Shown here piece by piece: positions 8,902 through 17,372 of a stretch of DNA of 64,000 nucleotides; positions within the stretch are counted from its first letter, which is position 1; every line of letters begins with the position of its first letter. Under the pieces are notes generated by a model that ran no database searches, was not told the DNA's origin, and saw only the letters and a list, made by a program, of their open reading frames with translations. Origin of the DNA: Pedobacter indicus (lineage in GTDB: Bacteria > Bacteroidota > Bacteroidia > Sphingobacteriales > Sphingobacteriaceae); the NCBI RefSeq assembly GCF_003449035.1, contig NZ_QRGB01000001.1, positions 1,798,001 through 1,862,000 on the forward strand, in the 5' to 3' direction. Both the position numbers and the translations under genes were made by a program.

Positions 8902-9849
8902 TTATTTGATAAAGCTGATGCCTTCCAGATCGCTGAACCAGGTGCTGTAAAACGTACTGTTCTTCCCATACGAATTATCCAAAAAATAACAATGCTTGTG
9001 CAGTAAAACGGCTAAAATGGCTACATGTAAACGGGTTGTATAAATTTCTTTATACTGACTGACAAAAGCAACACCGATCTTGAGAAGTTTGTTTTTAAAA
9101 ATATGGTGTGCGTACCAGTCTACCATACCTCTGGAACTGTATTTATTGTTTGAAATAGCGAACAGCTTTTTTGAAGGCGGTTCGCTGGTTTCAAGTGAAG
9201 GCCAGTCGCGGATCTCAATGTTCTTGCCGGCCGGCTGCAACTTCTCAATGCTACCCTCGGGAAGCTCTTTGTCTTTCCTTTTCAGAATCAACGTTTTGTC
9301 TTCTTCATTAACACGGTATTTTTCCAGCACTTGCTTAGGTATACAAAAGGCCATGTCCGGCACGAGTAGGATATAGTTGTCGCTAAAGTGCTCGCTAAGC
9401 AGGGCGAACGATTTATCATCGCGCGCACAGATGTGGAGGTCTGGATGCTGTGCCATGATTTTGGCGTCCTTCTTCATCAGCTCCTGATCTTCATAGAAGA
9501 AAGTTTGTGGTAAAATAATGATCCGGTGATAAGGATAGTTCTGAATGATATCCATCCGGAAGCGTTGGTGCTCGGGCCAAAGATCGCCGAAATTACCACC
9601 ACCATGAAGCAGGATGGTGCCGCCTTTAGGATTGATTCTTGATTCTTTGAATGTTACAACAGATGATTTATAGGTACATCGATGAGGGATATGCTTAAAA
9701 AATTGCAGAGTCCCTTCCCAGATAAGCGTGTCACCGATATTATTATGATAGGGAAGGTCCAGGTAAACAAAATCTTCCTGGATCAGCGGTTTTACCTGAT
9801 CAATAATCCGTGCTTTTAAAGATTCTACTTTCTCGGTAAAATGCATCAT
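8902..9849 (-). CDS. Polysaccharide pyruvyl transferase family protein
   Basis: A 315-residue protein with the hallmarks of the CsaB/WcaK-type family: the N-terminal NNIGDTLIWEG segment (about 36-46), a glycine-rich LHGGGNFGDLWP loop (about 81-92), ILPQTFFYED, and a C-terminal TTRLHVAILAVLLHK segment with the conserved Arg-His. Family members add pyruvate ketals to sugars from phosphoenolpyruvate in capsule, exopolysaccharide or secondary cell-wall polymers. It forms a likely operon with the GT2 gene. Whether the ATG at 9849 or the one at 9846 is used makes a one-residue difference. Confidence 0.88.
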   Translation of the reverse strand: MMHFTEKVESLKARIIDQVKPLIQEDFVYLDLPYHNNIGDTLIWEGTLQFFKHIPHRCTYKSSVVTFKESRINPKGGTILLHGGGNFGDLWPEHQRFRMDIIQNYPYHRIIILPQTFFYEDQELMKKDAKIMAQHPDLHICARDDKSFALLSEHFSDNYILLVPDMAFCIPKQVLEKYRVNEEDKTLILKRKDKELPEGSIEKLQPAGKNIEIRDWPSLETSEPPSKKLFAISNNKYSSRGMVDWYAHHIFKNKLLKIGVAFVSQYKEIYTTRLHVAILAVLLHKHCYFLDNSYGKNSTFYSTWFSDLEGISFIK

Positions 9850-9994
9850 GCGTTACGATATCCCAAAGCCATAAGGCTATCAAACATAGAGAAAATAGCT
9901 TGGAGAAACAACCACAATCCCGTTACACTCAAAGCAAAAACAACTGAATTCGTTTTAAAATGCTACTGGATTTCTGGAACACTTCTGCTAGTTG

Positions 9995-10049
9995 AACAGT
10001 GGTCTAACAGTGGTCAAACAGTCCTCAAACAGTGGTCAACCTGTGGTAA
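9995..10049. repeat. Short array of 11-bp direct repeats
   Basis: Four contiguous 11-bp units start at 9995, 10006, 10017 and 10028 with consensus AACAGTGGTCA (the third reads AACAGTCCTCA), followed by a diverged fifth at 10039. The period equals about one helical turn of DNA, so all copies face the same side, as in a cooperative protein-binding array. The array lies about 145 bp upstream of the divergent pyruvyltransferase start. Confidence 0.6.
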
Positions 10050-10071
10050 AAAGACTGTTTAACCACAGGTT
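10038..10071. repeat. 10-bp inverted repeat overlapping the 11-bp array
   Basis: AACCTGTGGT (10038-10047) and ACCACAGGTT (10062-10071) are perfect reverse complements with a 14-nt loop. An alternative small hairpin, TTAACC/GGTTAA (10059-10073), uses the right arm. No T-run follows, so this is more likely a binding site or competing RNA structure than a terminator. Confidence 0.5.
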
Positions 10072-10316
10072 AACTACTGTTTAAGGACGCTTTATTAATA
10101 ACAAGATTAGAAAATGTGTGGTGCAAGGGTGCCCGCTGGCATTACAAATCGTAACGTCCACGTCAGAGCAGCAGCGGAACGGATAAAAAATGAAATGTGA
10201 GCTTTAGAATTTTTTGAATAAGAAAGAATTGAACAAGAATTGATTATAAATCAAAAATTAAACCATCATGCGTGATTTTTGTTAACCAGTAAATACAAAC
10301 GGAAAAATAGAAAATT

Positions 10317-10715
10317 ATGAATATTACACTAGACCAGGCAGAGAAAATAATTTCTACTGCAAAAGAAAAAGCCAGATCACTGGAAACGAAGATGAACATT
10401 GCTGTAGTCGATGCCGGCGCTAACTTGGTAGCATTTGTTCGTATGGATGGAGCTTGGTTAGGTTCTTTGGATATATCGATAAAGAAAGCAAAGACAGCCC
10501 GTTTCTTTGATATGAATACTGGTTCTGTCGGAGAACTATCTCAACCGGGAGGTTCTTTATACAACATCGAACACTCAAATAATGGGTTGATTACTTTTCC
10601 CGGTGGTATCCCGATTAAAGATGCGTCAGGAGAAATTGTAGGAGCGATTGGGGTAAGCGGAAGTACCGTAGAAAACGATCATACTGTTGCAGAAGCCGGC
10701 GCAAACGCAATCTAA
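10317..10715 (+). CDS. GlcG/HbpS family heme-binding-like protein
   Basis: A 132-residue single-domain protein spanning the whole GlcG/HbpS (DUF336) fold: the N-terminal [15 protein letters not shown] helix, [21 protein letters not shown], and the glycine-rich [10 protein letters not shown] and [16 protein letters not shown] motifs. Members bind heme or small cofactors or accompany glycolate and diol metabolism. No signal peptide is seen, so it is cytoplasmic. It stands alone between the repeat-rich spacer and a convergent DinB gene, which gives no functional clue. Confidence 0.85.
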   Translation: MNITLDQAEKIISTAKEKARSLETKMNIAVVDAGANLVAFVRMDGAWLGSLDISIKKAKTARFFDMNTGSVGELSQPGGSLYNIEHSNNGLITFPGGIPIKDASGEIVGAIGVSGSTVENDHTVAEAGANAI

Positions 10716-10739
10716 ATAAACGAGATTATTACGATCGGT

Positions 10740-11390
10740 CTATTTCTTAATTTTGGGAAAGTTATTGTCCGCTTTTACTTCCTCGATTTGTGCGGTATGC
10801 CGGGCGGTATGACCTGGGATATACAGGAATGACTGATAGGAATCAAAAGAGCCCATAGGTGATTTGCCTACATGGTTACGTAACTCGTCTAGAGGGACTG
10901 CATTAATATATTCTAAAATAGGCTTCCTTGCTTTTTCAAGATCGGCAATTGCTGTTTGTGCATCTTTGTATTTGCCGTCAGGGAGAAGCTGCTCTGGGGC
11001 CTGAGCTTTATGACTGCGATCGGTCATACCGGCAATAACCTGTTCGTCCGTTACTTTGATATCGTCCCGATCTTCCGGGTTCGCGGGAGCTTCCATTCCC
11101 TTTTTGGTCATTTCGAAGAGCATCTTCTCAGTTGTCACAATATGTTCAAGGCACTGACTGATAGACCATCGATCAGGTGCTGGTTTGAAGTTCAATTGTT
11201 CCTCGGTTAGACCGGCCACACTTTTATTAAGATTGTCTAAGGTCTGCTGATAATAGTTCAGCATAAAAGCTTTATCATCCTGATCGGATTTTGAAACTTT
11301 TGTAACAACAGGTTCTGGATATTTTGTTTGGGCGATGCTGTAATTAGTAACAAGGAATGCTGCTAATAGGAGGTAGGCGAGCTTTTTCAT
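10740..11390 (-). CDS. Exported DinB-like protein
   Basis: A 216-residue protein with a clear signal peptide (MKKLAYLLLAAFLV..., cleavage near SIA-Q at about 20), then a DinB_2 four-helix domain (about 45-205). The metal-binding histidines expected for DinB-like proteins are visible: His in SQCLEHIV, and the pair in GHTARHTAQIEE. DinB-like proteins are thiol- or metal-dependent enzymes of mostly unknown reaction; a periplasmic version is less common than the cytoplasmic ones at 22697 and 40922. Single gene. Confidence 0.85.
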   Translation of the reverse strand: MKKLAYLLLAAFLVTNYSIAQTKYPEPVVTKVSKSDQDDKAFMLNYYQQTLDNLNKSVAGLTEEQLNFKPAPDRWSISQCLEHIVTTEKMLFEMTKKGMEAPANPEDRDDIKVTDEQVIAGMTDRSHKAQAPEQLLPDGKYKDAQTAIADLEKARKPILEYINAVPLDELRNHVGKSPMGSFDSYQSFLYIPGHTARHTAQIEEVKADNNFPKIKK

Positions 11391-11475
11391 TCTATATTCT
11401 TTTAAATGAAACGATTACAATAATAAAGATATTGTGTTTATATTTAAAAATCGTATAGAACCTTAATTTTTTATA

Positions 11476-12570
11476 ATGAAAATATTGAATGTCCCTAAAC
11501 TTGGATTGCTGATCCCTTTTTTCTTCATGATGATAAACATCTCCCAACCGGATATTTCTGGGGGGCAGCTTTCGGTGCAAGCGCCCGCAGAATCAGGAAA
11601 AGGGCACACATTGCAACTAGATCGGCAGACCGTGTTGGATAGTATGCAGGCGGTGATGGGGCCATTACCTGAACGATCAAGTATGAAACCAGCTGATCTG
11701 CAAATTCGGGATAGTCTGGTAACGGACAAATACACTCGCTATCTGGTTACCCTGAAGGTAACCGATAATGAAGAGGCTACTTGTTATCTGTATATTCCGG
11801 TCGGTGCTGAAGAAAAAAAGAATGTAGCGGATAAGGATAAAATAGCGGCTATGCTAGTTTTGCACGGCACAGGTAATTTGGGCAAGAGGCTGGTGGATGG
11901 TGAAAGTCCAAAGGAGAATCGCGCGCACGCAAAAGAGCTGGCTGAACGTGGGTATGTGGTGATTGCTCCTGACTATCCGAGCATGGGCGAGCAGCTCGAT
12001 TATAATTTTGATACAGATCGTTATCAATCGGGAACAATGAAAGCAATTGTTAACCACATGCGCTGTGTGGATCTGCTACAATCATTGGATTTTGTTGATC
12101 CGGAGCGAATTGGGGTGATCGGGCATTCGCTCGGCGGACATAATTCGATATTTGTCGCTGCTTTTGATCCGCGGTTGAAAGTGGTGGTAACGAGTTGCGG
12201 CTGGACTAAAATGGCTTATTATAATGGGGGAGCTACTGCCGACAGGATAAAACCATGGGCACAAAAACGCTATATGCCATTAATCGGTGACAAGTATAGT
12301 ACAAACGGTGACGATTTTCCTTTCGATTTTGATGAAGTAATTGCCACGTTAGCCCCCCGGGCTTTCTTTTCAAACTCACCGGTTAACGATCACAACTTTG
12401 ATGTTGAGGGAGTGAAGGCTGGGGTGCCCTTGATTACAGAAGCATATAAGACAGCAAATGCCTTTGATCAATTACAGGTTCGTTATCCGGATGCAGAGCA
12501 TGATTTTCCACCTAAAGTTCGTTTTGAAGCCTATGAATTTATTGATCGGGTGCTTAAGCACAGCCATTGA
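11476..12570 (+). CDS. Exported alpha/beta hydrolase (dienelactone-hydrolase-like)
   Basis: A 364-residue protein with an N-terminal hydrophobic segment (about 9-24, signal peptide or anchor). A serine-hydrolase domain follows: LVLHGTGNLGKR (oxyanion-hole strand), nucleophile elbow GVIGHSLGGH, a candidate acid in the SPVNDHNFD region and a candidate catalytic His in PDAEHDFPP near the C-terminus. The layout fits large secreted acyl esterase or dienelactone-hydrolase-like enzymes. Substrate unknown. It is divergent from the DinB gene and converges on an ompH-like gene, with a terminator hairpin between. Confidence 0.85.
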   Translation: MKILNVPKLGLLIPFFFMMINISQPDISGGQLSVQAPAESGKGHTLQLDRQTVLDSMQAVMGPLPERSSMKPADLQIRDSLVTDKYTRYLVTLKVTDNEEATCYLYIPVGAEEKKNVADKDKIAAMLVLHGTGNLGKRLVDGESPKENRAHAKELAERGYVVIAPDYPSMGEQLDYNFDTDRYQSGTMKAIVNHMRCVDLLQSLDFVDPERIGVIGHSLGGHNSIFVAAFDPRLKVVVTSCGWTKMAYYNGGATADRIKPWAQKRYMPLIGDKYSTNGDDFPFDFDEVIATLAPRAFFSNSPVNDHNFDVEGVKAGVPLITEAYKTANAFDQLQVRYPDAEHDFPPKVRFEAYEFIDRVLKHSH

Positions 12571-12593
12571 ACAAATAACCTTTAAATAAAAAA

Positions 12594-12619
12594 AGTCGAC
12601 CATTTTACAACGGTCGACT
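12594..12619 (-). terminator. Rho-independent terminator of the ompH-like gene
   Basis: An 8-bp perfect stem AGTCGACC (12594-12601) / GGTCGACT (12612-12619) with a 10-nt loop. On the minus strand it is followed by a run of seven T's, so it ends transcription of the minus-strand gene just upstream of it. Confidence 0.75.
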
Positions 12620-12643
12620 GTCATCTTGCTTATTCCCTAGCAA

Positions 12644-13252
12644 TTATTTCTTTTCTTTCTGCTCTTTTTCGTATTCAGCGTTTAATCCGGTAACGACTTC
12701 CTTGGTAATTTCCAAAGCATCGTCAGCATAAAGCACAGCTGGGTTCGAGGTAGAGTAGGTCAATACGAATTTGTATCCTTTTTCTTTTGAGTGTTTCTTT
12801 AAATATGTGGAAACTTTTTCGTACAATTTAGCGTTTTCTTCCATTTCTTCCTGAGCCAAAGAGCTGCTTGCGTTCTGGTTCAAGCGACCTAATTCTTCTT
12901 GTTTGCGGGCCAGTCTTTCTTCGGTATTGGCACGCTGCTCTGCAGTCATGGTTCCGGCATTCTTTTGGTAATCCGCTACTTCACGTTGAAATGCCGTTCC
13001 TTTTGATTGCAAATCGGCTTGCGCTTTCTTTGCTTTTTCCTCAAATCGGGTTCTTACATCCTTGAAATATTCGTAGTTGTTCAACAAAGAATCTGAATTT
13101 ACATAGACAATGGATTCGGTTGTCAGAACTTTGTTATTTGTTGCTAAACTGTCGTTTGATGCTGTATTCGCTGGGGCTCCCTGATTATTACATGCCATCA
13201 TACTTGCTGATATCAACAGGGCCAGACCAGCTTTTACAAAGGTATTTTTCAT
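12644..13252 (-). CDS. OmpH/Skp-like periplasmic chaperone, lipoprotein form
   Basis: A 202-residue protein: lipoprotein signal peptide with SMMAC (Cys20), a Ser/Asn/Ala linker, then the OmpH/Skp domain beginning SIVYVNSDSLLNNYEYFKD, with a long charged helical hairpin (about 70-150) and a C-terminal FVLTYSTSNPAVLYAD strand. Skp-like proteins hold unfolded outer-membrane proteins in the periplasm. The lipid anchor, rather than a soluble form, is a Bacteroidota variation. It has its own promoter (13276-13305) and terminator (12594-12619), so it is monocistronic. Confidence 0.88.
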   Translation of the reverse strand: MKNTFVKAGLALLISASMMACNNQGAPANTASNDSLATNNKVLTTESIVYVNSDSLLNNYEYFKDVRTRFEEKAKKAQADLQSKGTAFQREVADYQKNAGTMTAEQRANTEERLARKQEELGRLNQNASSSLAQEEMEENAKLYEKVSTYLKKHSKEKGYKFVLTYSTSNPAVLYADDALEITKEVVTGLNAEYEKEQKEKK

Positions 13253-13275
13253 TTTACGTTCATTTTCTTACTCCG

Positions 13276-13305
13276 CAAATATAGAATTTCCAATTTATAT
13301 GTCAA
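13276..13305 (-). promoter_or_regulatory. Bacteroidota-type promoter of the ompH-like gene
   Basis: On the minus strand TTG (plus coordinates 13303-13305) is followed after 19 nt by a perfect TATATTTG (13276-13283). The start codon lies 24 nt further downstream. Confidence 0.7.
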
Positions 13306-13315
13306 GGATTATAAA

Positions 13316-13355
13316 TTAATTGACACGATCGGGCATTAATTGACGCGATCGGGCC
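13316..13355. repeat. 20-bp tandem duplication at the symporter stop codon
   Basis: Positions 13316-13335 and 13336-13355 are near-identical 20-bp units (18 of 20 bases match). Because 20 is not a multiple of three, the two copies are read in different frames, and the second supplies the present stop codon. The C-terminus thus reads through one copy as SRQL and the other as MPDRVN. Confidence 0.8.
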
Positions 13356-14767
13356 GATAGGGTCCAGTGCACCAGCGCATAGATGATGGCCGAAGAACTT
13401 AAACCAAAGACATTGGCATCAAGCTGATAGGGTAGGTCGACGCCTGAAATGATCAGCGTGATAGTTACTGTACCACCAACAATCATAGCAGCTAGAGCGG
13501 CTTCGGAATAAACCCTTTTCAAAAACATGGCGGCTATAATCGGTGTAAACAGGCCGGACACCATAAATGCATAGGCATAGAGCATTAAGGAAAGTACATT
13601 TTCCATACTAAAAGCCAACCAGATAGCAAATACGCCAAAAATCAAGGTTGCAATTTGCGAAAAGCGGACAATGGTTTTTTCGTTTTTCTTGCTTTCGGGA
13701 ATCAAGTCGCCTACAAAGCTCCCCGAAGCAGCCATTAAACAGCTATCGGCGGTCGACAGCACTGCTGAGAAATAGGCTGCAACTACGACACCTGTAAGAC
13801 CTGTCGGTAGGATGCTTTGTATCAGAAGCGGCATACCCATTTCGCTATCGGTAATGGCACCGCCTTCGACAGGCACAACGCCCTGTTGGATAGCAACATT
13901 GGCCAGCATCCCTAATAAGACACCGGTAAAGGCCATAAAGGGCCACTCGAGTATACCAGCTATATACCATGCTTTTTGGGCTTCTTTCTGGTTTTCGCAA
14001 GCGAAAATCCGTTGGTATAAGGTCATCCCTACAAACCAGATCGGTATGATGGTAACACTCCAGTTGACGATATGCTGCCATTCGAGATTCGCTGTTAAGG
14101 ATAGCATATCGGCCGAAAGATAAGGTATGATACCCTCGTAACCACCCAAGGCTACCCAGGTTAAGGGTACCGCTACGAGCATCAGTCCGGCCAAGAGGAT
14201 GATCCACTGAATCATGTCGGTATAAATCACAGCTTTCATGCCACCAAGCATGGTATAGGCGACCGCTATACCCCCCATGATGATAAGCATATTATCGATC
14301 CCCATGGAAGGGAAGGTGACGGAAGTTAGCTTGGCGCCTGCAAGGAATTGCGAGCTGGTAAAACCTGTATAGCCGATGATACATATAATGGCTGCTACGA
14401 CCGCCACCTTGCGGTTATAAAGAAAGCCGAAAACCTGCGCCATAGTCAGGAAATGTTTGCCATGCTGTGCTTGCCATTTATATACGAGGGGGATTAAGAT
14501 AACTGCGCTGACCCAGGCACCGATGAGTCCGGTAAAAAGCAACCAGGAGCCGGAGAGGCCCATCGTGAAGCCTACGCCTCCAAGGCCGATGGAAAAGCCA
14601 CCGCCGACATCGGTGGCGACGACAGAAAGCCCTACATGGCCGCTTTTCATCTTACCGCCGCCAACAAAGTAATCTTTTTCATCCTTGTTCTTATTAGAGA
14701 AAAAGAAACCCACGCCGAGCATAACAATAAAATAGACAATGAAAATGATTGTATCAATCCAATTCAT
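13316..14767 (-). CDS. Sodium:solute symporter (SSS family)
   Basis: A 483-residue inner-membrane transporter with about thirteen hydrophobic helices. SSS-family landmarks include an N-terminal helix, then 'DYFVGGGKMKSGHVGLS', the glycine-rich DVGGGFSIGLGGVGF region, 'YTMLGGMKAVIYTDMIQ', and 'AYFSAVLSTADSCLMAASG', the conserved helix near the sodium site. It would couple sodium entry to uptake of a small solute such as a sugar, amino acid or organic anion; substrate cannot be assigned. Its last residues are encoded within a 20-bp tandem duplication. Transcription is toward the ompH-like gene but that gene has its own promoter. Confidence 0.92.
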   Translation of the reverse strand: MNWIDTIIFIVYFIVMLGVGFFFSNKNKDEKDYFVGGGKMKSGHVGLSVVATDVGGGFSIGLGGVGFTMGLSGSWLLFTGLIGAWVSAVILIPLVYKWQAQHGKHFLTMAQVFGFLYNRKVAVVAAIICIIGYTGFTSSQFLAGAKLTSVTFPSMGIDNMLIIMGGIAVAYTMLGGMKAVIYTDMIQWIILLAGLMLVAVPLTWVALGGYEGIIPYLSADMLSLTANLEWQHIVNWSVTIIPIWFVGMTLYQRIFACENQKEAQKAWYIAGILEWPFMAFTGVLLGMLANVAIQQGVVPVEGGAITDSEMGMPLLIQSILPTGLTGVVVAAYFSAVLSTADSCLMAASGSFVGDLIPESKKNEKTIVRFSQIATLIFGVFAIWLAFSMENVLSLMLYAYAFMVSGLFTPIIAAMFLKRVYSEAALAAMIVGGTVTITLIISGVDLPYQLDANVFGLSSSAIIYALVHWTLSARSRQLMPDRVN

Positions 14768-14969
14768 ATAGTTTGGGGATTTTAAAAAAATGACAGAGCC
14801 TTGGCTCCAACTATCATAAGAGAACGTTTGCTATACAGACAAAGCATTTTAGATCCATAGCCCTTTGAAAGAGGTTCTCCGGTTAATTGGTGGACAAAGG
14901 TAATAAAATGTACCTTTTTTGCTTAACGAATTTATTTTTTTCCTATTTTTATTGACACTAATCGATTAT

Positions 14970-15422
14970 ATGAAAAAGACCTTTTTAATCTTGGCTCTAG
15001 GGCTCTTGCTCTCGACCTTCATACTGGCTCAACAAAAAGAAAATAATTCAATCGTTGGAATGTGGCAATTAGGAAAAGCTGTAAACAATGGTCACGAAGC
15101 AAATATTAATAATATTGTTCAGTTGAAGCAATATCTTGACAACGGAGATTTTCAGGCTTTTGTAAGTACTGGACCTGGTAAAGTTTTTCAGACGATGAAA
15201 GGGACTTACCAACTTAAGAATGACTCGGTTTATTCAGAAACCATTCAAGTGGCGATTAACCCGGGGATGGTCGGACGTACCTATGATATTCTCTATAAAG
15301 TAAATGAAACTCAACTGGATCTGGATGGAAAAGTAACGATTCCGAACGCAACCGATTCAAGCGTTATTGACACCTTCAGTTATAAGGAAAAATGGAATCG
15401 GGTTCAACAGTTTCGGCCTTAA
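14970..15422 (+). CDS. Small exported protein, DUF4488-like
   Basis: About 150 residues from the ATG at 14970 (MKKTFLILALGLLLS...), which gives a standard signal peptide; an in-frame ATG at 14919 would add 17 residues ahead of it and is less likely. The mature part begins NNSIVGMWQLGKAV and continues with alternating strands (KGTYQLKNDSVYSETI), resembling the small lipocalin-like DUF4488 proteins of Bacteroidota, exported and of unknown function. The assignment is weak. Single gene between the divergent symporter and a membrane protein gene. Confidence 0.6.
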   Translation: MKKTFLILALGLLLSTFILAQQKENNSIVGMWQLGKAVNNGHEANINNIVQLKQYLDNGDFQAFVSTGPGKVFQTMKGTYQLKNDSVYSETIQVAINPGMVGRTYDILYKVNETQLDLDGKVTIPNATDSSVIDTFSYKEKWNRVQQFRP

Positions 15423-15630
15423 TAAAAAAAGCCAATCGCAATGAAATTGAAAATAAATTGATCCAATTCCGGTGGGGGATTGACATCGGTGGATTTGATG
15501 GTAGATGATATTGTAAAATTGCTGGAGTAGCGAGCTTTTCAAGTATGACATTTATTTTTTAGTTTCAGGAAAACAATACCTATTTTTAGATTTATATTAT
15601 TGAAAAATTACTAATTATAACCTATACCCT

Positions 15631-16107
15631 ATGACACCTTCTGTGCGTAAAATTCTATTGATAGCACTTTCTCTTGCTGTTGCGACAATCTATTACATGT
15701 TGCAAATTTCTAAAGACAAAACAGACTTTAATAAAACTTCGGGAGTAATTGAGTATTTAGATATAGAATATAACGATTTACCTAACCGGGATAAAGGTAA
15801 ATATCGATATCTGATTATCGATTCATATCCTTATCTATTTGAGATTTACGAACCAAATAGTGAGCCCACACTTAAAACGATCGATGATTTGAAGATCGGT
15901 GATATAATTGATGTTTACTTTTATGAGAATAATTCTACACATTCACGGGGAGTTAACAAATTTGTTGGGTTTATTGATCATAATGGAGAACCTTATTTCA
16001 TAAAGAATAATTTTGATATGAAACTGGGTTTTTCTGTACTCGCGCTCATCGCGTTAATATGTTTACTTGCTTTCTTTTTTTGGAAGAGAGGTCATCTTCA
16101 GTGGTGA
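15631..16107 (+). CDS. Hypothetical protein with two membrane helices
   Basis: 158 residues: an N-terminal helix (about 7-24), a soluble, probably extracytoplasmic domain of about 100 residues rich in Tyr, Asp and Asn with a 'LKIGDIIDVYFYEN' strand pair, and a C-terminal helix (about 134-152) ending in basic residues. The middle resembles the small beta domain between two helices seen in DUF3592-type proteins, but no family motif is decisive. Isolated gene; no function is proposed. Confidence 0.6.
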   Translation: MTPSVRKILLIALSLAVATIYYMLQISKDKTDFNKTSGVIEYLDIEYNDLPNRDKGKYRYLIIDSYPYLFEIYEPNSEPTLKTIDDLKIGDIIDVYFYENNSTHSRGVNKFVGFIDHNGEPYFIKNNFDMKLGFSVLALIALICLLAFFFWKRGHLQW

Positions 16108-16216
16108 TAGTTTTTCGATATCAATCTTTCGTTTATAATTAATTTATTCGGGACACTGTATCTACCGCCTTTCCTTAATTCATTTTATCCCGATGATGGC
16201 GATTATAAAGTAGTTG

Positions 16217-16678
16217 TCAGGTTTGGTCGTTCTCAAGGTCATAGCTGAAGTGTAGGACTTCTTCTTCTTTGCTAGGCTTCGTGGCTCGGTAGAAAGAGAC
16301 TGCATTTATATCTGCTTGTCCAGCTTCAACATAAGCTTCCTGAGCACCAATCTTTTTGCAATAAGCATTTGCAAAGTCCATTAATTGCTTTCCGATGCCC
16401 TTTCTTTGGTATTTTTCCATGATTGCAAAATCATAGATATAAGCCAGCGGTTTTTCAGAATAATACTGATCCAATAGATAAATGGTCAATCCGCCAATCA
16501 CTTCATCATCAGCAGTGGCCACCATCACCAAAAAGGAATCTCTGCGCAACAGCTTATGCAAATGAGCTGTACTTGCTTCTTCATCAGGCTGCATATTGAA
16601 AGCGGTATGGAAAATGGAGATTAAACTTTCGAACTGAGCTGTTTCGCTTGTTTTTAGAATTTTAAGGTCTATTTTCAT
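16217..16678 (-). CDS. GNAT acetyltransferase resembling AAC(3)-I
   Basis: A 153-residue GNAT protein. The acetyl-CoA loop is YQRKGIGKQLM (about 90-100). Beyond the general fold, several stretches follow the aminoglycoside 3-N-acetyltransferase type I pattern: LLRRDSFLVMVA, the AYIYDFAI strand, GAQEAYVEAGQAD, and the end EEVLHFSYDL. AAC(3)-I acetylates gentamicin and related drugs on the 3-amino group. A chromosomal relative in an environmental bacterium may have another natural substrate, and resistance cannot be inferred from sequence alone. Single gene, no mobile element beside it. Confidence 0.82.
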   Translation of the reverse strand: MKIDLKILKTSETAQFESLISIFHTAFNMQPDEEASTAHLHKLLRRDSFLVMVATADDEVIGGLTIYLLDQYYSEKPLAYIYDFAIMEKYQRKGIGKQLMDFANAYCKKIGAQEAYVEAGQADINAVSFYRATKPSKEEEVLHFSYDLENDQT

Positions 16679-16721
16679 GCTTAAGGTTAAGTTGCCAAAA
16701 TTAATTTAGGGTGGTGTTACG

Positions 16722-17264
16722 TTAAGGCATTGCTTCATTGACCGTCTCTTTCGCACGGTCATAAAGTTCTCGGTTTCCTTCCGTTAAGTCTTTGAGAAGG
16801 CTTTTGTATTCCGAAAGAAAGACAGGTGCAAAGCTGGGGTCATGGTCAACGATTTCTTTGGAATTGTCGATGATATCCGCATATTTAATGGTCTGTGCTT
16901 CACCACTGATTTGTTTGAGACGTTGGAATTCTTTTGCCTTTCGCTGTTTGCGGTTTAGTTGTGGGTAATCTTTTTTCGTGTAAACATCCGTAAGTTCAAT
17001 AACGTACTTCAATGTTTTTATTGCATTCTCTAACTCCATTTTGCTGATAAGGAAGTCTTTCATTTCCTGTTCCGTGATCGATGTATCTTCCAAAACATCG
17101 TGTAGAAGGGCTGCAGCTAAAATAGGGATATCCTCTGTGTACTCCCTACAGAGCAACATAACACGTACGGGATGCACAATGTATCGGTCGGGAGTGTATT
17201 TTCGTAGTTGATTCCCATGAGCCTTATCTGCGAATTCTTTTATCTCTTCAAGTATCTTTTCCAT
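16722..17264 (-). CDS. HD-domain phosphohydrolase, RelA/SpoT hydrolase-like
   Basis: About 180 residues from the ATG at 17262-17264 (MEKILEEIKEFADKAHG); the frame stays open to 17360, but that extension would occupy the promoter of the divergent lipoprotein gene. Metal-binding HD motifs of the SpoT/MESH hydrolase type are visible: HPVRVMLL, LLHDVLEDT (His-Asp with the following Glu-Asp), and YADIIDNSK. There is no synthetase or ACT/TGS domain, so it is a stand-alone small hydrolase, possibly of (p)ppGpp or another nucleotide. Single gene. Confidence 0.82.
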   Translation of the reverse strand: MEKILEEIKEFADKAHGNQLRKYTPDRYIVHPVRVMLLCREYTEDIPILAAALLHDVLEDTSITEQEMKDFLISKMELENAIKTLKYVIELTDVYTKKDYPQLNRKQRKAKEFQRLKQISGEAQTIKYADIIDNSKEIVDHDPSFAPVFLSEYKSLLKDLTEGNRELYDRAKETVNEAMP

Positions 17265-17372
17265 TGTCTTTGTTTCTGGTTTATAAACTTTTAATATAGG
17301 AAATTGTTCGATTTTTTTTAAACCAAAGCGGTTTATACTTGTTAACACACTATAAATCAAAAATTCAACGAA

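Larger units (their letters stand above)
9850..10316. other. 467-bp gene-free spacer with short repeats
   Basis: No convincing gene is present. The middle (9995-10080) holds an 11-bp repeat array and overlapping inverted repeats described separately. The rest is AT-rich and probably contains promoters for the divergent genes on either side; no clear TAnnTTTG element was found. Confidence 0.6.

Noticed and set aside
9995..10049. The repeat array as a CRISPR
   Set aside because: Units are 11 bp, contiguous and without spacers, and no cas gene is present.
9841..10062. A 73-residue reading frame across the repeat array
   Set aside because: It is composed mainly of the repeat translated in one frame (QWSNSG-type) and overlaps the start of the pyruvyltransferase gene; no protein-like features.
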